In this document: positions 8,815-17,903 of the stretch, in pieces
Layout of the letters: every line of letters starts with the position of its first letter
How positions within the stretch are numbered: the first letter of the stretch is position 1
Source of the DNA: Synechococcus sp. HK05
GTDB lineage: Bacteria > Cyanobacteriota > Cyanobacteriia > PCC-6307 > Cyanobiaceae
Assembly (NCBI RefSeq): GCF_019104765.1
Contig: NZ_JAHRXJ010000002.1
Coordinates: 133,069 to 197,068 of the forward strand
Reading direction: 5' to 3'
Length of the DNA stretch: 64,000 nt
Program-made: the position numbers and the translations under genes
Notes under the pieces: generated by a model
What the model was told of the DNA's origin: nothing
The model's database searches: none
Seen by the model: the letters and a program-made list of their open reading frames with translations, nothing else

Positions 8815-9900
8815 ATGCCCTACGCCCTGAGTGCGTTCCAGATCGTTGCCGGCATCTTGTTGCTGTTCGGTGGCGGTGAACTGTTCGTGGCCGGATCGGT
8901 GGCTCTGGCCATGCTGCTGGGGATTCCCCAGATCGTGATCGGCCTCACGGTGGTGTCGCTGGGCACCAGCGCCCCGGAGCTGTTCGTGAGCCTCCTCTCC
9001 ACCCTGCAGGGCGGCACCGGCGGGGATGCCATTGCCGTCACCAATGTGGTGGGCTCCAACATCTTCAACGTGCTGGTGGTACTGGGGGCCAGCGCCGTGG
9101 TGATGCCGCTGCGGGTGAAGAGCCGCTTGGTGCGGCGCGATGTGCCGCTGCTTCTGGGGGTCTCGATGGCCACCTGGGGCATGGCATCGGGCGGCCGGGT
9201 TACCTGGATCGCGGGCTTGGCTCTGCTGACCGCCCTGGTGATCAACCTGATCTGGGAAACACGCACCGCGTCTGAGGAGCCTGAAGAGCTCAGCGACGAG
9301 CTCGATGCGTCGGCCCGACCCAGCGGTTTTGTTGCCGCGGCCAAGCTGGCGGCGGGCCTGGGCTTGTTGGTGCTCGGGTCCCAGGTGTTGGTGAAAGGGG
9401 CGATCACGGCCGCGCAGGGCCTTGGTGTGAGCGAAGCCGTGATCGGCCTCACGATCGTGTCGGCGGGAACCTCGATGCCGGAGTTGGTCACCTCCTTGGT
9501 GGCGGCTTACCGAGGCAAGGCTGATCTGGCGATCGGCAATGTGGTGGGCAGCAACCTGCTGAATCAGGTGGCGATTCTTGGGGTGTGTGGACTGGTCTCC
9601 GGTTCCGATGGCCTGCTGGTGGATCCGCTGCTGATCACCCGCGACTTTCCGATCATGGTGGCCACCACCCTGGCTTGCCTGCCGATCTTCTGGAGTGATG
9701 GGGTGATCAGCCGCCAGGAGGGCTGGGTGCTGCTGGGTTTGTATGTGCTGTATCTGACTGAACAAGTGCTGCAAAGCACCGCATCAACCGGTTTGGATCA
9801 GTTCCGGTTTGTGGTGCTCGCCACTGTGGTGCCGCTGGTGTTGGTGTTCGTGGCTTGGAATGCTCTGGAGTGGCGGCAGCGCAGCCTCAAACGAGGCTGA
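8815..9900 (+). CDS. Calcium/sodium antiporter, CaCA family (YrbG-like)
   Basis: 361 residues, ATG 8815. Two homologous halves each carry the alpha-repeat signature of the Na+/Ca2+ exchanger family (PF01699): SLGTSAPELFVSLL near residue 55 and SAGTSMPELVTSLV near residue 220, with GNVVGSNLLNQ and TNVVGSNIFNV after them. An acidic loop (EEPEELSDELDA, about residue 155) separates the halves. It exchanges Na+ or H+ for Ca2+ across the plasma membrane. End overlaps the convergent small gene by 14 bp. Confidence 0.88.
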   Translation: MPYALSAFQIVAGILLLFGGGELFVAGSVALAMLLGIPQIVIGLTVVSLGTSAPELFVSLLSTLQGGTGGDAIAVTNVVGSNIFNVLVVLGASAVVMPLRVKSRLVRRDVPLLLGVSMATWGMASGGRVTWIAGLALLTALVINLIWETRTASEEPEELSDELDASARPSGFVAAAKLAAGLGLLVLGSQVLVKGAITAAQGLGVSEAVIGLTIVSAGTSMPELVTSLVAAYRGKADLAIGNVVGSNLLNQVAILGVCGLVSGSDGLLVDPLLITRDFPIMVATTLACLPIFWSDGVISRQEGWVLLGLYVLYLTEQVLQSTASTGLDQFRFVVLATVVPLVLVFVAWNALEWRQRSLKRG

Positions 9901-10111
9901 GGCGTGCCACGTTGAGACCGGCTTCCTGGGCATCACTGCAGAGGTGATCACAGCTTTCGGCTTTGAGCCGTACCGAGCCCGAACAGATCAGATCCCAGGT
10001 GCTGGTTTCGAAATGGGTCTGCAGCCACACCATCCCGATCACTGAACGGGGCTCGAGCTGGAAGCTGTCGCCCTTGGCGGTGAGGCTCAGATCTGTGCCG
10101 TGGCGATCCAT
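9887..10111 (-). CDS. Small conserved-looking hypothetical protein
   Basis: 74 residues, ATG 10111. Soluble, with no membrane helix or signal; middle part reads SVIGMVWLQTHFETSTWDLI. It overlaps the exchanger gene by 14 bp tail to tail. A minus-strand terminator stands just upstream of its start, which separates it from the DUF4278 gene. No family recognised; coding status inferred from an ATG start and full use of the gap. Confidence 0.5.
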   Translation of the reverse strand: MDRHGTDLSLTAKGDSFQLEPRSVIGMVWLQTHFETSTWDLICSGSVRLKAESCDHLCSDAQEAGLNVARLSLV

Positions 10112-10118
10112 GACCCAA

Positions 10119-10148
10119 CAAAAAACCTCCCCCTATTGGAGGGGGAGG
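10119..10148 (-). terminator. Rho-independent terminator of the DUF4278 gene
   Basis: Nine-base perfect arms (10126-10134 and 10140-10148, CCTCCCCCT/AGGGGGAGG) with a five-base loop. Read on the minus strand they are followed by six T residues (A run at 10120-10125). This places it 52 bp after the stop of the DUF4278 gene. Confidence 0.8.
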
Positions 10149-10199
10149 CGCAGAGGGCTGTCGTAACAACAACCACCGATTGAGCCTTTGGTGGTGAAC

Positions 10200-10415
10200 T
10201 CAGCCCTCGTTCACCTGCTGGGCTGCCTCGGCTTGGCGGTGGTGATAGGCGTGGCCGCGGTATTGCAGTTCCACCTCGGTGTCCACGGCGGCGGCTTCGT
10301 GGCGGAGGGGAGCGTCGTAGTGCTGCCCGCGATAAGCGTGATCCACGGGCTGGGGGCTGGGCTGCTCGTGGGTGGCGTTGTCGTAGCTGACGCCGCGGTA
10401 TTGGAGTTTGGTCAT
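10200..10415 (-). CDS. DUF4278 domain protein
   Basis: 71 residues, ATG 10415. It shows three copies of the short DUF4278 element, LQYRGVSYD near residue 4, YRGQHYD near residue 28 and LQYRGHAYHH near residue 50 (PF14105). These small repeat proteins are common in cyanobacteria and of unknown function. It has its own terminator downstream and is divergent from amt, sharing the long intergenic region 10416-10783. Confidence 0.8.
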   Translation of the reverse strand: MTKLQYRGVSYDNATHEQPSPQPVDHAYRGQHYDAPLRHEAAAVDTEVELQYRGHAYHHRQAEAAQQVNEG

Positions 10416-10627
10416 GGGATTGGGCCTCGAAGGGTTGGAGGAGGGTCTGGGAGTTCAGACGGGTCCGCTTCGTGGGAAGGAGCGTTGCTTCGCCTCGCGG
10501 TGGGCTACTTCCGGTGAACCAGGGCCCAGGGGCGGTTCACCCAACGTTTTGTCCTTCTCAGCCGATTCTGCCGAATCAAGACTGTTCATGGTGAACAAAA
10601 CGCCAATTTCTTTACAGAACGATGATT

Positions 10628-10641
10628 GTGAATGTGCTTAC
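10628..10641 (+). promoter_or_regulatory. Candidate NtcA-binding site, distal
   Basis: GTG-N8-TAC, which fits the core GT-N10-AC and differs from the full consensus GTA-N8-TAC at one base. It lies about 145 bp before the amt start. NtcA activates amt genes in other cyanobacteria. No good -10 hexamer is visible at the expected distance, so this is weak. Confidence 0.3.
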
Positions 10642-10697
10642 GCAAGCCTTTGCGGCGCTGATCCATTGCCGCGCCGAGGGAAGTTGTGCGCCGTTTT

Positions 10698-10711
10698 GTA
10701 GCGGCCGTAAC
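10698..10711 (+). promoter_or_regulatory. amt: Candidate NtcA-binding site, proximal to amt
   Basis: GTA-N8-AAC, a GT-N10-AC match with one mismatch to GTA-N8-TAC. A weak -10-like AATGAT starts 22 bp downstream (10734-10739), the spacing used in class II NtcA promoters. It would put transcription start near 10746, about 40 bp before the proposed ATG 10784. Confidence 0.4.
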
Positions 10712-10783
10712 AATCCGGGGCACCGCAATCGCGAATGATCTCCCCCAATGGCGGAAAACCGCCATCACCAACCAGCGATTCTT

Positions 10784-12244
10784 ATGACTGTTGCCTCGCC
10801 CGCTTCTCGGCGCCGGCCGAGAAGTTTGCAGGAAGCGAGTCTGTTGGAGGCTCCTGAGCTGCTGCTGCGCAAAGTTCGCGGCCTCTCCTCCAACCGCACG
10901 CTTACCTGGCTGGCCTGTGTGCCCATCGCCTTGATGGGCCTTGGTCTGTTCAACCTCTCCGCCCATGCGGCTGAGCTGCCTGAGCTCAACGCTGCATTTC
11001 TGGCGAACAACCTCTGGCTACTGGTCGCCACCATCCTGGTGATCTTCATGAACGCCGGCTTCGCCATGGTGGAAGCCGGGATGTGCCGCCAAAAGAACGC
11101 GGTCAACATCCTCGCGAAGAATCTCTTCGTGTTTGCCCTCGCCGTCACCGCCTACTGGTTCGTCGGCTACTCCCTGATGTACGGGGATCCGGTGGCAGCA
11201 GGCGTTCTGTATTTCAACGGTCTGTTCTTCGACCCAACCGTGACCCCTGAGCTGATCGCTGAGGGTGGTTTGGTCCCGAGCGTTGACTTCCTCTTCCAGG
11301 CCGCTTTCGCGGGCACAGCCGCAACGATCGTGTCTGGCCTGGTGGCTGAGCGCGTGAAGTTTGGCGAGTTCGTGATCTTCGCCCTGGTTCTCACCGCTGT
11401 GATCTACCCGATCTCCGGCTCCTGGCAGTGGAACGGCGGTTGGTTGAGCGAGCTCGGCTTTATCGACTTCGCTGGTTCGTCCATCGTCCACTCCGTGGGT
11501 GCGTGGGCTGGTTTGGTGGGCGCGATGTTGCTGGGTCCCCGGATCGGCAAGTTCGTGAACGGCAAGGCTCAGGCCATTCCTGGCCACAACATGTCGATTG
11601 CCACCCTGGGTGCCCTGATCCTCTGGATCGGCTGGTACGGCTTCAACCCGGGCTCTGAGCTGGCCATGGACCAGTACGTGCCCTTCTTGGCTGTGACCAC
11701 CACCTTGGGCGCCGCCGGTGGCGCTATCGCCGCCACCATCGTCTCCACGATGACTTCCGGCAAGCCTGACCTCACCATGATCATCAACGGCACCCTGGCC
11801 GGCCTGGTGAGCGTGACTGCCGGTTGCGGCAACCTCACCCTGGTGGGCTCCTGGGTTGCTGGTGCCGTGGGCGGCATCATCGTGGTGTTCGCCGTATCCG
11901 CTCTGGATGCCTCCGGTATCGACGATCCCGTGGGTGCGTTCTCCGTGCACGGTGTGTGCGGTGTGTGGGGCACCCTCGTGATTGGCCTCTGGGGCGTTGA
12001 TGGCATGGATCCCGGCGCTGCTGGTATCGGCCTGCTCAACGGTGGTGGTATCTCCCAACTGGGTGCTCAGGCCCTCGGTTGCGCCGCCTACGCCATCTGG
12101 ACCCTGGTGACCTGCTGGATCGCCTGGTCTGTGATTGGTGCCATCTTCGGCGGCATCCGCGTCACCGAGAAGGAAGAGGTGGAAGGCCTCGACATCGGTG
12201 AGCACGGCATGGAGGCCTATCCCGATTTCGCTTCCGCCAAGTGA
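10784..12244 (+). CDS. amt: Ammonium transporter Amt
   Basis: 486 residues from ATG 10784; an upstream in-frame ATG (10748) would add 12. After a leader of about 60 residues ending in an Ala-rich segment (NLSAHAAELPEL) that looks like a signal peptide, the Amt/Mep fold (PF00909) follows. Visible signatures are FMNAGFAMVEAGMCRQKN, the DFAGSSIVHSVGAWAGLVGA block with its pore histidine, and FSVHGVCGVWGTL with the second one. It conducts ammonium into the cell across the plasma membrane. Single gene with its own terminator; likely nitrogen-regulated through the upstream candidate NtcA sites. Confidence 0.93.
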   Translation: MTVASPASRRRPRSLQEASLLEAPELLLRKVRGLSSNRTLTWLACVPIALMGLGLFNLSAHAAELPELNAAFLANNLWLLVATILVIFMNAGFAMVEAGMCRQKNAVNILAKNLFVFALAVTAYWFVGYSLMYGDPVAAGVLYFNGLFFDPTVTPELIAEGGLVPSVDFLFQAAFAGTAATIVSGLVAERVKFGEFVIFALVLTAVIYPISGSWQWNGGWLSELGFIDFAGSSIVHSVGAWAGLVGAMLLGPRIGKFVNGKAQAIPGHNMSIATLGALILWIGWYGFNPGSELAMDQYVPFLAVTTTLGAAGGAIAATIVSTMTSGKPDLTMIINGTLAGLVSVTAGCGNLTLVGSWVAGAVGGIIVVFAVSALDASGIDDPVGAFSVHGVCGVWGTLVIGLWGVDGMDPGAAGIGLLNGGGISQLGAQALGCAAYAIWTLVTCWIAWSVIGAIFGGIRVTEKEEVEGLDIGEHGMEAYPDFASAK

Positions 12245-12268
12245 TCGTCGGCCTCTGCTGACCTCTCC

Positions 12269-12292
12269 AGCCCGCCGTCAGGCGGGCTTTTT
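12269..12292 (+). terminator. Rho-independent terminator of amt
   Basis: Perfect eight-base arms AGCCCGCC (12269-12276) and GGCGGGCT (12281-12288) with a four-base loop, followed by a run of five T. It begins 25 bp after the amt stop codon. Confidence 0.88.
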
Positions 12293-12330
12293 GCTGTTCT
12301 GGCATCCTGAGGCCCTGTTGCTGGTTCACC

Positions 12331-12654
12331 GTGGCCTGCCCCAGCTGTGGTGCTCGCCTGGTGGCCGTGTCCACGGAACCGCCGATCCGCCTGATCTGCG
12401 CCGGCTGCGGACGCCCCCTGCCGGTGAAACCTGGGCTGCCCCCCTATCTGTGGCTCCAGCTCAATCTGCGCCGTTGGCTGCTGCTGCTTCTGCTGCTGGT
12501 GCTGCCGCTGTTGCTGTTCAGCATCTCGCCTCTCAATGACTCCTCTGCCTCCCGAAATCAGCGGGCACGCCTCGGGCGGACCACCATGGGACGGGTGCTG
12601 CAGAACCGCCAGGCTCAGCAATCTGCGCCGCAGCGGCGGCGCCAGAGTCCATAG
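12331..12654 (+). CDS. Small zinc-ribbon membrane protein, function unknown
   Basis: 107 residues with a GTG start at 12331. Two knuckles, CPSC at residues 3-6 and CAGC near 23, form a plausible zinc ribbon. A Leu-rich transmembrane helix follows at about residues 49-64, then a basic tail (RNQRARLGRT and RRRQ). Its last 40 bp overlap the end of the convergent P-type ATPase gene. I do not know the family. The zinc-ribbon-plus-helix design argues for a real gene. Confidence 0.6.
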   Translation: MACPSCGARLVAVSTEPPIRLICAGCGRPLPVKPGLPPYLWLQLNLRRWLLLLLLLVLPLLLFSISPLNDSSASRNQRARLGRTTMGRVLQNRQAQQSAPQRRRQSP

Positions 12655-15377
12655 AGCTTGTCGAGCTCGAGGTAAAGGAACAGCAGCAGGCTGAAGCCCA
12701 CACAGATCAGCAGATCGTGGGCACTGAGGGCCGTGGTGCCAAAGAAGCGCGACAGCGGCGGCGCATAGAGCAGCAGCAATTGCAGGCCGCTGGTGCAGCT
12801 CACCGCCACCAACAACCAGGGATTACTAAAGGCCGGCACCTGGAGCAGCGGCCGTTCGCTGCGGGCGGAGAGGGCATGGCCCATCTGCGCCAGGCAGAGG
12901 GTGGTGAACACCATGGTGGGCCAGGGCGCGCCGGCCCGGTTGGCCAGCAGCATCATCAGAATCACCAGGGCGGCAAACACCACGCCGATGCGCAGGATGT
13001 AAGCCCCCAGCCCACGCGCAAAGATCGATTCCCCCGGTAGGGCCGGCGCTCGCCGCATCAGTTGATCGTCGCCCGGTTCCAACGCCAGGGCCAGGGCCGG
13101 CAAGCCGTCGGTCACCAGATTCATCCAGAGAATCTGCAGGGGGGTGAGCGGTACGCCCACGAGCCCCAGCAGTGGAGCCGATCCGATGGTGATCAGTTCT
13201 CCCACATTGCTGCCGAGGATGTATTTCACGAAGCGGCGGATGTTGGTGTACACCAACCGCCCTTCGGCAACGGCCTTCACGATCGTGGCGAAGTTGTCGT
13301 CGAGCAGCACCACATCGGCGGCTTCTTTGCTCACATCCGTGCCCGTGATGCCCATGGCTACGCCGATGTGGGCCTGCTTGAGGGCCGGGGCATCATTCAC
13401 GCCATCGCCGGTCATCGCCACCACCTCACCGTTGGCCTGCAGTGCTTTCACGATGCGCAGCTTCTGCTCAGGAGCCACCCGCGCGAACAGGTTGCAGCGG
13501 CTCACCACCTGCTGGAGCTCGGCGGCATCCAGGGCATCGAGCTCGCGCCCAACGATCACCTCGCTCCCTGCATCGGCCAGGCCGATGGCCGCACCGATGG
13601 CCCGGGCGGTGAGGGGGTGGTCGCCCGTGATCATCAGGGGCCGGATGCCGGCTTGCCGGCAGGTGGCCACGGCGGCGGCCACCTCAGGCCGTGCGGGGTC
13701 GAGCTGGGCCATCAGGCCCAGCAACACTTGCCCGTTCAGCCCCTGGCTCGGGCTCGGGTGATGGGGGGCGCAGGCAAAGGCCAGCACCCGGAGCCCGGCT
13801 CCGGCCAGCTCCAGGGCTTGCTCCAGCCACCAGTGCCGCTGCGCAGCGCTCATCGGCACCACGCCGCCCCCATCGATCCAGCGATCGCAGAGGCTGAGGA
13901 TCACCTCCGGTGCCCCTTTGCTGATCAGCAAGCGTGCGGATCCGGCCGCGCTGGTCCCGAGGGGGGCCTGGAGGTCGCCGTGAGGATCTTCGATCCATAC
14001 CGCCATCAGCTGCTCCTCCGCGCTGAAGGGGATTTCGGCGCTGCGGCGGTAGTGGCTGCGCAGCTCGAAGTCATCGATGCCAGCCTTTAAGGCCACCACC
14101 GAGAGCGCTCCCTCCGTGGGATCTCCCAGCACCTCCCAGCGGCCATCGGCCCGCTGGCGGTGTTCGGCATCGCTGCAGAGCACCCCGGCCTGCAGCAACA
14201 GGGTTTGCGCCTCCGTTGGGCAGCCTGCTCGCGCTCCGGGGGGCGGCGGTAGCGCCTCGGTGCGCAACTGGCCCTCGGGTTCATATCCCTGACCCGACAC
14301 CTCCACCACCGTGGTGCCTACCCGCAGCTGCTGCACCACCTGTCGGTTCTGGGTGAGGGTGCCGGTTTTGTCGGAGCAGATCACCGTCACCGAGCCGAGC
14401 CCTTCCACCGCCGGCAGCCGCCGGATCAGGGCGGCGCGGCGCACCATGCGCTGGGTGCCAATGGCGAGGGTCACCGTGATCACAGCCGGCAGCCCCTCCG
14501 GCACGATCGCCACCGCCATCGAGAGCGACACCTCGAGCAGGTTGAGCAGGGGCTGACCCAGGAGCCAGCCCAGCACCACCACCACGGCCACCAGGCCGAG
14601 GGCACCGCCCACAAGCGCCTTGGCTAAGCCATCGAGCCGATCCTGCAGGGGGGTGCTTTCCCCGCCGGCGGTGTTGAGCATGCTGGCGATCTGGCCCAGC
14701 TCGGTGCCCATGCCGGTGGCACTCACCACGGCCACGCCTCGCCCCCGCACCACTTCGGTGCCCTGAAACAGGCAATTGAGCCGCTCCAGCACGGGCGTGC
14801 CGGGCTCCAGGACCAGATCGGCCCGCTTGAACACGGGCTCTGCCTCGCCCGTGAGCGCCGATTCCTGCACGCCGAGATCGGCCACCTCCAGCAGGCGGGC
14901 ATCGGCGGCGATTCGGTCACCGGCTTCGATGCGGATCAGATCGCCCGGCACGAGCTCCTCGCTGGCCAGCCGTTGCCACTGCCCATCCCGGCGCACGTGC
15001 ACGAGGGGCTGAGCCAGGTTGCGCAGCGCCAGCAGAGCCTGCTGCGCCTTGCTCTCCTGGAGGTAGCCCAGTAGAGCGTTGAGCAGCACGATCACCAGGA
15101 TCGCGATCGCATCCTTTGGAAACTCCTGCTGATGCAGGGCCGCAGCGCCAGATACGGCGGCCACCGCTAGCAGCATCAGCAGCATCACGTTGCTGAACTG
15201 ATCCCAGAGGATCCGCCAGGGGCTGCGGCCGGCGGAGAGCTGCAAGCGATTGGGGCCGCTGGAGGCCTGGCGCCGCTTGGCCTCGGCGTTGCTCAGGCCA
15301 TCCCAATCACTGCGAAGGGCTGCGCAACAGGCCTCGGTGTCCATGGCATGCCAATGGATGGAGGCGGAGTCAGCCAA
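12615..15377 (-). CDS. P-type cation ATPase, P2A (Ca2+-type, PacL-like)
   Basis: 920 residues. Domains in order: N-terminal cation-ATPase domain ([15 protein letters not shown]), actuator loop with [13 protein letters not shown]4 with [12 protein letters not shown], phosphorylation site at D336 in [11 protein letters not shown], hinge [13 protein letters not shown], then six C-terminal helices with NVGELITI and [23 protein letters not shown] in TM4 and N-TD in TM6 are the ion ligands of SERCA-type Ca2+ pumps, so export of Ca2+ (or Mn2+) is most likely. The TTG at 15377 keeps the conserved HWHAMDTE start region; ATG 15344 is the alternative. Confidence 0.88.
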   Translation of the reverse strand: MADSASIHWHAMDTEACCAALRSDWDGLSNAEAKRRQASSGPNRLQLSAGRSPWRILWDQFSNVMLLMLLAVAAVSGAAALHQQEFPKDAIAILVIVLLNALLGYLQESKAQQALLALRNLAQPLVHVRRDGQWQRLASEELVPGDLIRIEAGDRIAADARLLEVADLGVQESALTGEAEPVFKRADLVLEPGTPVLERLNCLFQGTEVVRGRGVAVVSATGMGTELGQIASMLNTAGGESTPLQDRLDGLAKALVGGALGLVAVVVVLGWLLGQPLLNLLEVSLSMAVAIVPEGLPAVITVTLAIGTQRMVRRAALIRRLPAVEGLGSVTVICSDKTGTLTQNRQVVQQLRVGTTVVEVSGQGYEPEGQLRTEALPPPPGARAGCPTEAQTLLLQAGVLCSDAEHRQRADGRWEVLGDPTEGALSVVALKAGIDDFELRSHYRRSAEIPFSAEEQLMAVWIEDPHGDLQAPLGTSAAGSARLLISKGAPEVILSLCDRWIDGGGVVPMSAAQRHWWLEQALELAGAGLRVLAFACAPHHPSPSQGLNGQVLLGLMAQLDPARPEVAAAVATCRQAGIRPLMITGDHPLTARAIGAAIGLADAGSEVIVGRELDALDAAELQQVVSRCNLFARVAPEQKLRIVKALQANGEVVAMTGDGVNDAPALKQAHIGVAMGITGTDVSKEAADVVLLDDNFATIVKAVAEGRLVYTNIRRFVKYILGSNVGELITIGSAPLLGLVGVPLTPLQILWMNLVTDGLPALALALEPGDDQLMRRAPALPGESIFARGLGAYILRIGVVFAALVILMMLLANRAGAPWPTMVFTTLCLAQMGHALSARSERPLLQVPAFSNPWLLVAVSCTSGLQLLLLYAPPLSRFFGTTALSAHDLLICVGFSLLLFLYLELDKLYGLWRRRCGADC

Positions 15378-15474
15378 CGCGGCCCGCAGCAGCTGCCTTG
15401 AGTCTGTTGGATTTCAGCGGCTTGTCTGCCTCAGGAGAGCATGGCTAAAGAGCTCGATAGACACCGTCCTGCCA

Positions 15475-16638
15475 ATGCCCTCGCCCCAGGATTGGAATCG
15501 TGCTGGCTTACCTGCCTGGACCTACCGCAGCGAGAGGTTGCTTTCGGTGGAGGCCGAGCGGGTGTTCCTCAATCACTGGCATGTGGTGGGCCACCTCAAC
15601 GATGTCCGTGAACCCGGCGACTGGCTGAGCTTCGATCTGCTGGGCGAGCGGGCCCTGGTAATGCGCGGCAAGGATGGTGTGGTCCGCGCCTTTCACAACA
15701 CCTGTCGCCATCGTGGTTCGCGCCTGGTCGAAGGCGAGAGCGGTCAGTGCCGCGGGGCCCTGGTTTGTCCTTTTCACGCCTGGGTGTACGACCTGGAGGG
15801 TCAGCTCAAAACGCCTTCTCAGCCGGACAAGTTTCCCGAGCTGGACTCCCAGGGGTGGGGGCTGAAGTGTCTTGAGCTGGAGGTCTGGCGCGGTCTGTTG
15901 TTTCTGCGTTTCGAGCCTGGGCCTCAGCCCGCCGTTGCCACGTTGATGGCTCGCCATGAACAAGAGCTGCACCCTTATCCGCTGGAATCCCTGCAACCCA
16001 CCGATGGCTTCTACAGCAGTCCCGTTACGCCAGTGAACTGGAAGGCGATGGTGGATGTGGATAACGAGTGCTATCACTGCCCCACCGCTCATCCAGGCCT
16101 CAGTGATCTGTACGGTCGCCGTTATGAGGAGGGCCCCTGGATCGACGGGACCCATCGCATCCGTGGGCCCTTCAACGCATCGGAATCGCGGCACGAGATC
16201 AATCGCGACTATCGCGAGCTGGTGGACCAGCATCCCGAACCGTTCGCGAGCCTTCCCCAGGCCTGGTTGTACATCGGCCTGTTCCCGGTATCGGTGTTGG
16301 TGTTTTATCCGGAATCTGCTGGTTTCTACCGCTCGATCCCCCTGGATGCCACCACATCAGTGATGACTGGAGCGACCTATCGCTATGACGGTGAATCAGA
16401 GAGTATGCGCGAAGCCCGCGCGCTCTCTCAGCAGATTGATGCTGCGGTGATGGAAGAAGATAAACATGTCTGCGAGCTTCACTTTCAGGCAACAGCGTCT
16501 CGCTACTGGGAGCAAGCGATCCTGGGTGACTCGGAGAAGGCCCTGCGCGAGCATCACGACATGCTCAGGGCGCTGATCCCTGAGTTGAATGCCACGCGTG
16601 AGCCGGGCTCATTTGAGTCCGATGCCAGGGGCGCCTGA
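15475..16638 (+). CDS. Rieske non-heme iron oxygenase, quaternary-amine monooxygenase-like
   Basis: 387 residues, ATG 15475. The Rieske cluster ligands are C77, H79, C98 and H101 (CRH and CPFH). The catalytic site lies at 198-206: E198-C-Y-H201-C-P-T-A-H206. Classical ring hydroxylases have Asp at the first position; the Glu is typical of carnitine monooxygenase CntA and relatives acting on quaternary amines, so I infer a methylated-amine substrate rather than an aromatic one. No reductase gene is adjacent. It converges on an SMR transporter gene with a 30-bp overlap. Substrate unknown. Confidence 0.78.
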   Translation: MPSPQDWNRAGLPAWTYRSERLLSVEAERVFLNHWHVVGHLNDVREPGDWLSFDLLGERALVMRGKDGVVRAFHNTCRHRGSRLVEGESGQCRGALVCPFHAWVYDLEGQLKTPSQPDKFPELDSQGWGLKCLELEVWRGLLFLRFEPGPQPAVATLMARHEQELHPYPLESLQPTDGFYSSPVTPVNWKAMVDVDNECYHCPTAHPGLSDLYGRRYEEGPWIDGTHRIRGPFNASESRHEINRDYRELVDQHPEPFASLPQAWLYIGLFPVSVLVFYPESAGFYRSIPLDATTSVMTGATYRYDGESESMREARALSQQIDAAVMEEDKHVCELHFQATASRYWEQAILGDSEKALREHHDMLRALIPELNATREPGSFESDARGA

Positions 16639-16959
16639 TTGCAATGAAAGATTGATCAACAGGATGCCCCCAATCACCAGCACGAGGCCAAGGGCGCTGC
16701 GACGGCTGAAGCGTTCTCCATAGAGCAACACACCCAGACATGTGACCAACGTGAGGCCAAGTCCCGACCAGAGTGCATAGGTCAGCCCGAGGGGGAGGCG
16801 GGCTAACGTTAGACCCAACATCAGGGAAGAAAGCACATATCCCAGCACCGAAAGCGCTACCAGTGCAGGCTTCTTCAGACCGTCAGATCCCTTCAGGGCA
16901 GTGGTTCCGAGGTTCTCGAAACCGATGGCCAGGGCGAGAGTGAGATAGCCGGCCCACAT
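16609..16959 (-). CDS. SMR-family transporter, subunit 2 of a pair
   Basis: 116 residues from ATG 16959; the upstream SMR stop overlaps by one base (TGATG), and a GTG at 16962 is an alternative. Four hydrophobic helices. The essential Glu of helix 1 is present (ALAIGFENLGTTALK, about residue 15), as is the LTYALWSGLGLTLV signature of helix 3 (PF00893). SMR proteins exchange protons for organic cations, quaternary ammonium compounds or guanidinium. Two tandem, unequal SMR genes usually form a heterodimer, as in EbrAB and YkkCD. Confidence 0.85.
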   Translation of the reverse strand: MWAGYLTLALAIGFENLGTTALKGSDGLKKPALVALSVLGYVLSSLMLGLTLARLPLGLTYALWSGLGLTLVTCLGVLLYGERFSRRSALGLVLVIGGILLINLSLQSGAPGIGLK

Positions 16960-17312
16960 CACGCCGCCTCCGATCCCAGGTTCAACACGCAGACCCCTGC
17001 GATCACCATCAAGACGCCCAAGGCGCTCACGGGTGTGAATTGCTCACAGAAGCAAAGAATTCCCGCTGCCGTGGCGATCAGCATGCCCAGTCCAGACCAC
17101 AGCGCATAAGCCAGGCCCATCGGCAGCGCACGCATGCTGCGACCGAAGAAATAGAACGACAGGATGTAGCCGATCACGGCGATGGCTGAAGGCTGGGCCT
17201 GTGTGAAGCCTTCCGAGGCCTTCAGAGCTAGTGTTCCGGCCTGTTCTGCTGAGATCGCAAACAGCAGCTCTGCCATGCAACGCAGGCGCAGGCGTGCACT
17301 GGTGGCTTGCAT
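16959..17312 (-). CDS. SMR-family transporter, subunit 1 of a pair
   Basis: 117 residues from ATG 17312, which directly follows the Rrf2 stop codon. A shorter start at ATG 17276 gives 105 residues but cuts into the usual first helix. It has the same layout as its neighbour: Glu in helix 1 (FAISAEQAGTLALK), helix 3 LAYALWSGLGMLIA, then GVLMVIAGVCVLNLG. It probably forms a heterodimeric SMR exporter with the next gene under control of the Rrf2 regulator. Confidence 0.83.
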   Translation of the reverse strand: MQATSARLRLRCMAELLFAISAEQAGTLALKASEGFTQAQPSAIAVIGYILSFYFFGRSMRALPMGLAYALWSGLGMLIATAAGILCFCEQFTPVSALGVLMVIAGVCVLNLGSEAA

Positions 17313-17741
17313 TCAGATGAAATACATCGTCTGGGCCTGCAGCATGGCATCGCGTTCGTGGAGCAGGTCGGCCAGGCTGATGGCCTCTAGCCGGGCCAGG
17401 CGTTGCTGGAGTAGGGCGCTGCCGAGCTGCTCGATCACTCTCCGTTCGGCACTGCTTGCGCCAGGGCTGATGCTTTTGGATTCGCCCTCCAGGCACAGGA
17501 TCACCTCCAAAAGGGTGATCTCAGCGGCGGGCCGGGCCAGCTGGAAGCCACCGCGGGCGCCGCGGATGCTGCGCAGAAGGCCTCCTCGGCGCAGCATCGC
17601 CATCATCTGCTCGAGATAGCGCTCGGGGATCGCCTGGCGGGCTGCGATCTCCGCCACCTGCAGGCGTTCCTCCCGGCCTTGCACGCCTGCCAGCTCCAGC
17701 AGTGCCAGCAGGCCGTAGGTGGTTTTGGCGCAGAAGCCCAC
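17313..17741 (-). CDS. Rrf2-family transcriptional regulator
   Basis: 142 residues with a GTG start at 17741, chosen because the family begins right at this point (GFCAKTTYGLLALLELAG, winged-helix start). The recognition region reads IPERYLEQMMAMLRRGGLLRSIRGARGGFQLARP, the strongest Rrf2 signature (PF02082). IscR and NsrR hold an Fe-S cluster on three Cys after this region; here only one Cys is present (LCLEGE), so a cluster of that kind is unlikely and it may respond to another signal, as CymR does. It is the first gene of an operon with two SMR genes and is divergent from the SLC13 gene. Confidence 0.85.
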   Translation of the reverse strand: MGFCAKTTYGLLALLELAGVQGREERLQVAEIAARQAIPERYLEQMMAMLRRGGLLRSIRGARGGFQLARPAAEITLLEVILCLEGESKSISPGASSAERRVIEQLGSALLQQRLARLEAISLADLLHERDAMLQAQTMYFI

Positions 17742-17903
17742 GGCTGGATGGATCCGTCGCTGTGCAGTCTGGCATTGAAACCACGGTGAATGGGTCGTCT
17801 TTTGGGGCTGACTGCCGGTCTTTTTGCGCTTCTGCTCCGCAGAACCAGTTGTGCTGCAGTTGATCTCAGGATTCAGGCAAAAATCCGATCTGATCGCCGT
17901 TCT

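Larger units (their letters stand above)
10416..10783. other. Intergenic region between DUF4278 gene and amt
   Basis: 368 bp without a supported gene. It holds the divergent promoters for the DUF4278 gene and amt. Two GT-N10-AC palindrome-like sites (10628-10641 and 10698-10711) are candidate NtcA sites. An in-frame ATG at 10748 could extend Amt by 12 residues. No hairpin typical of a known riboswitch was recognised. Confidence 0.6.
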
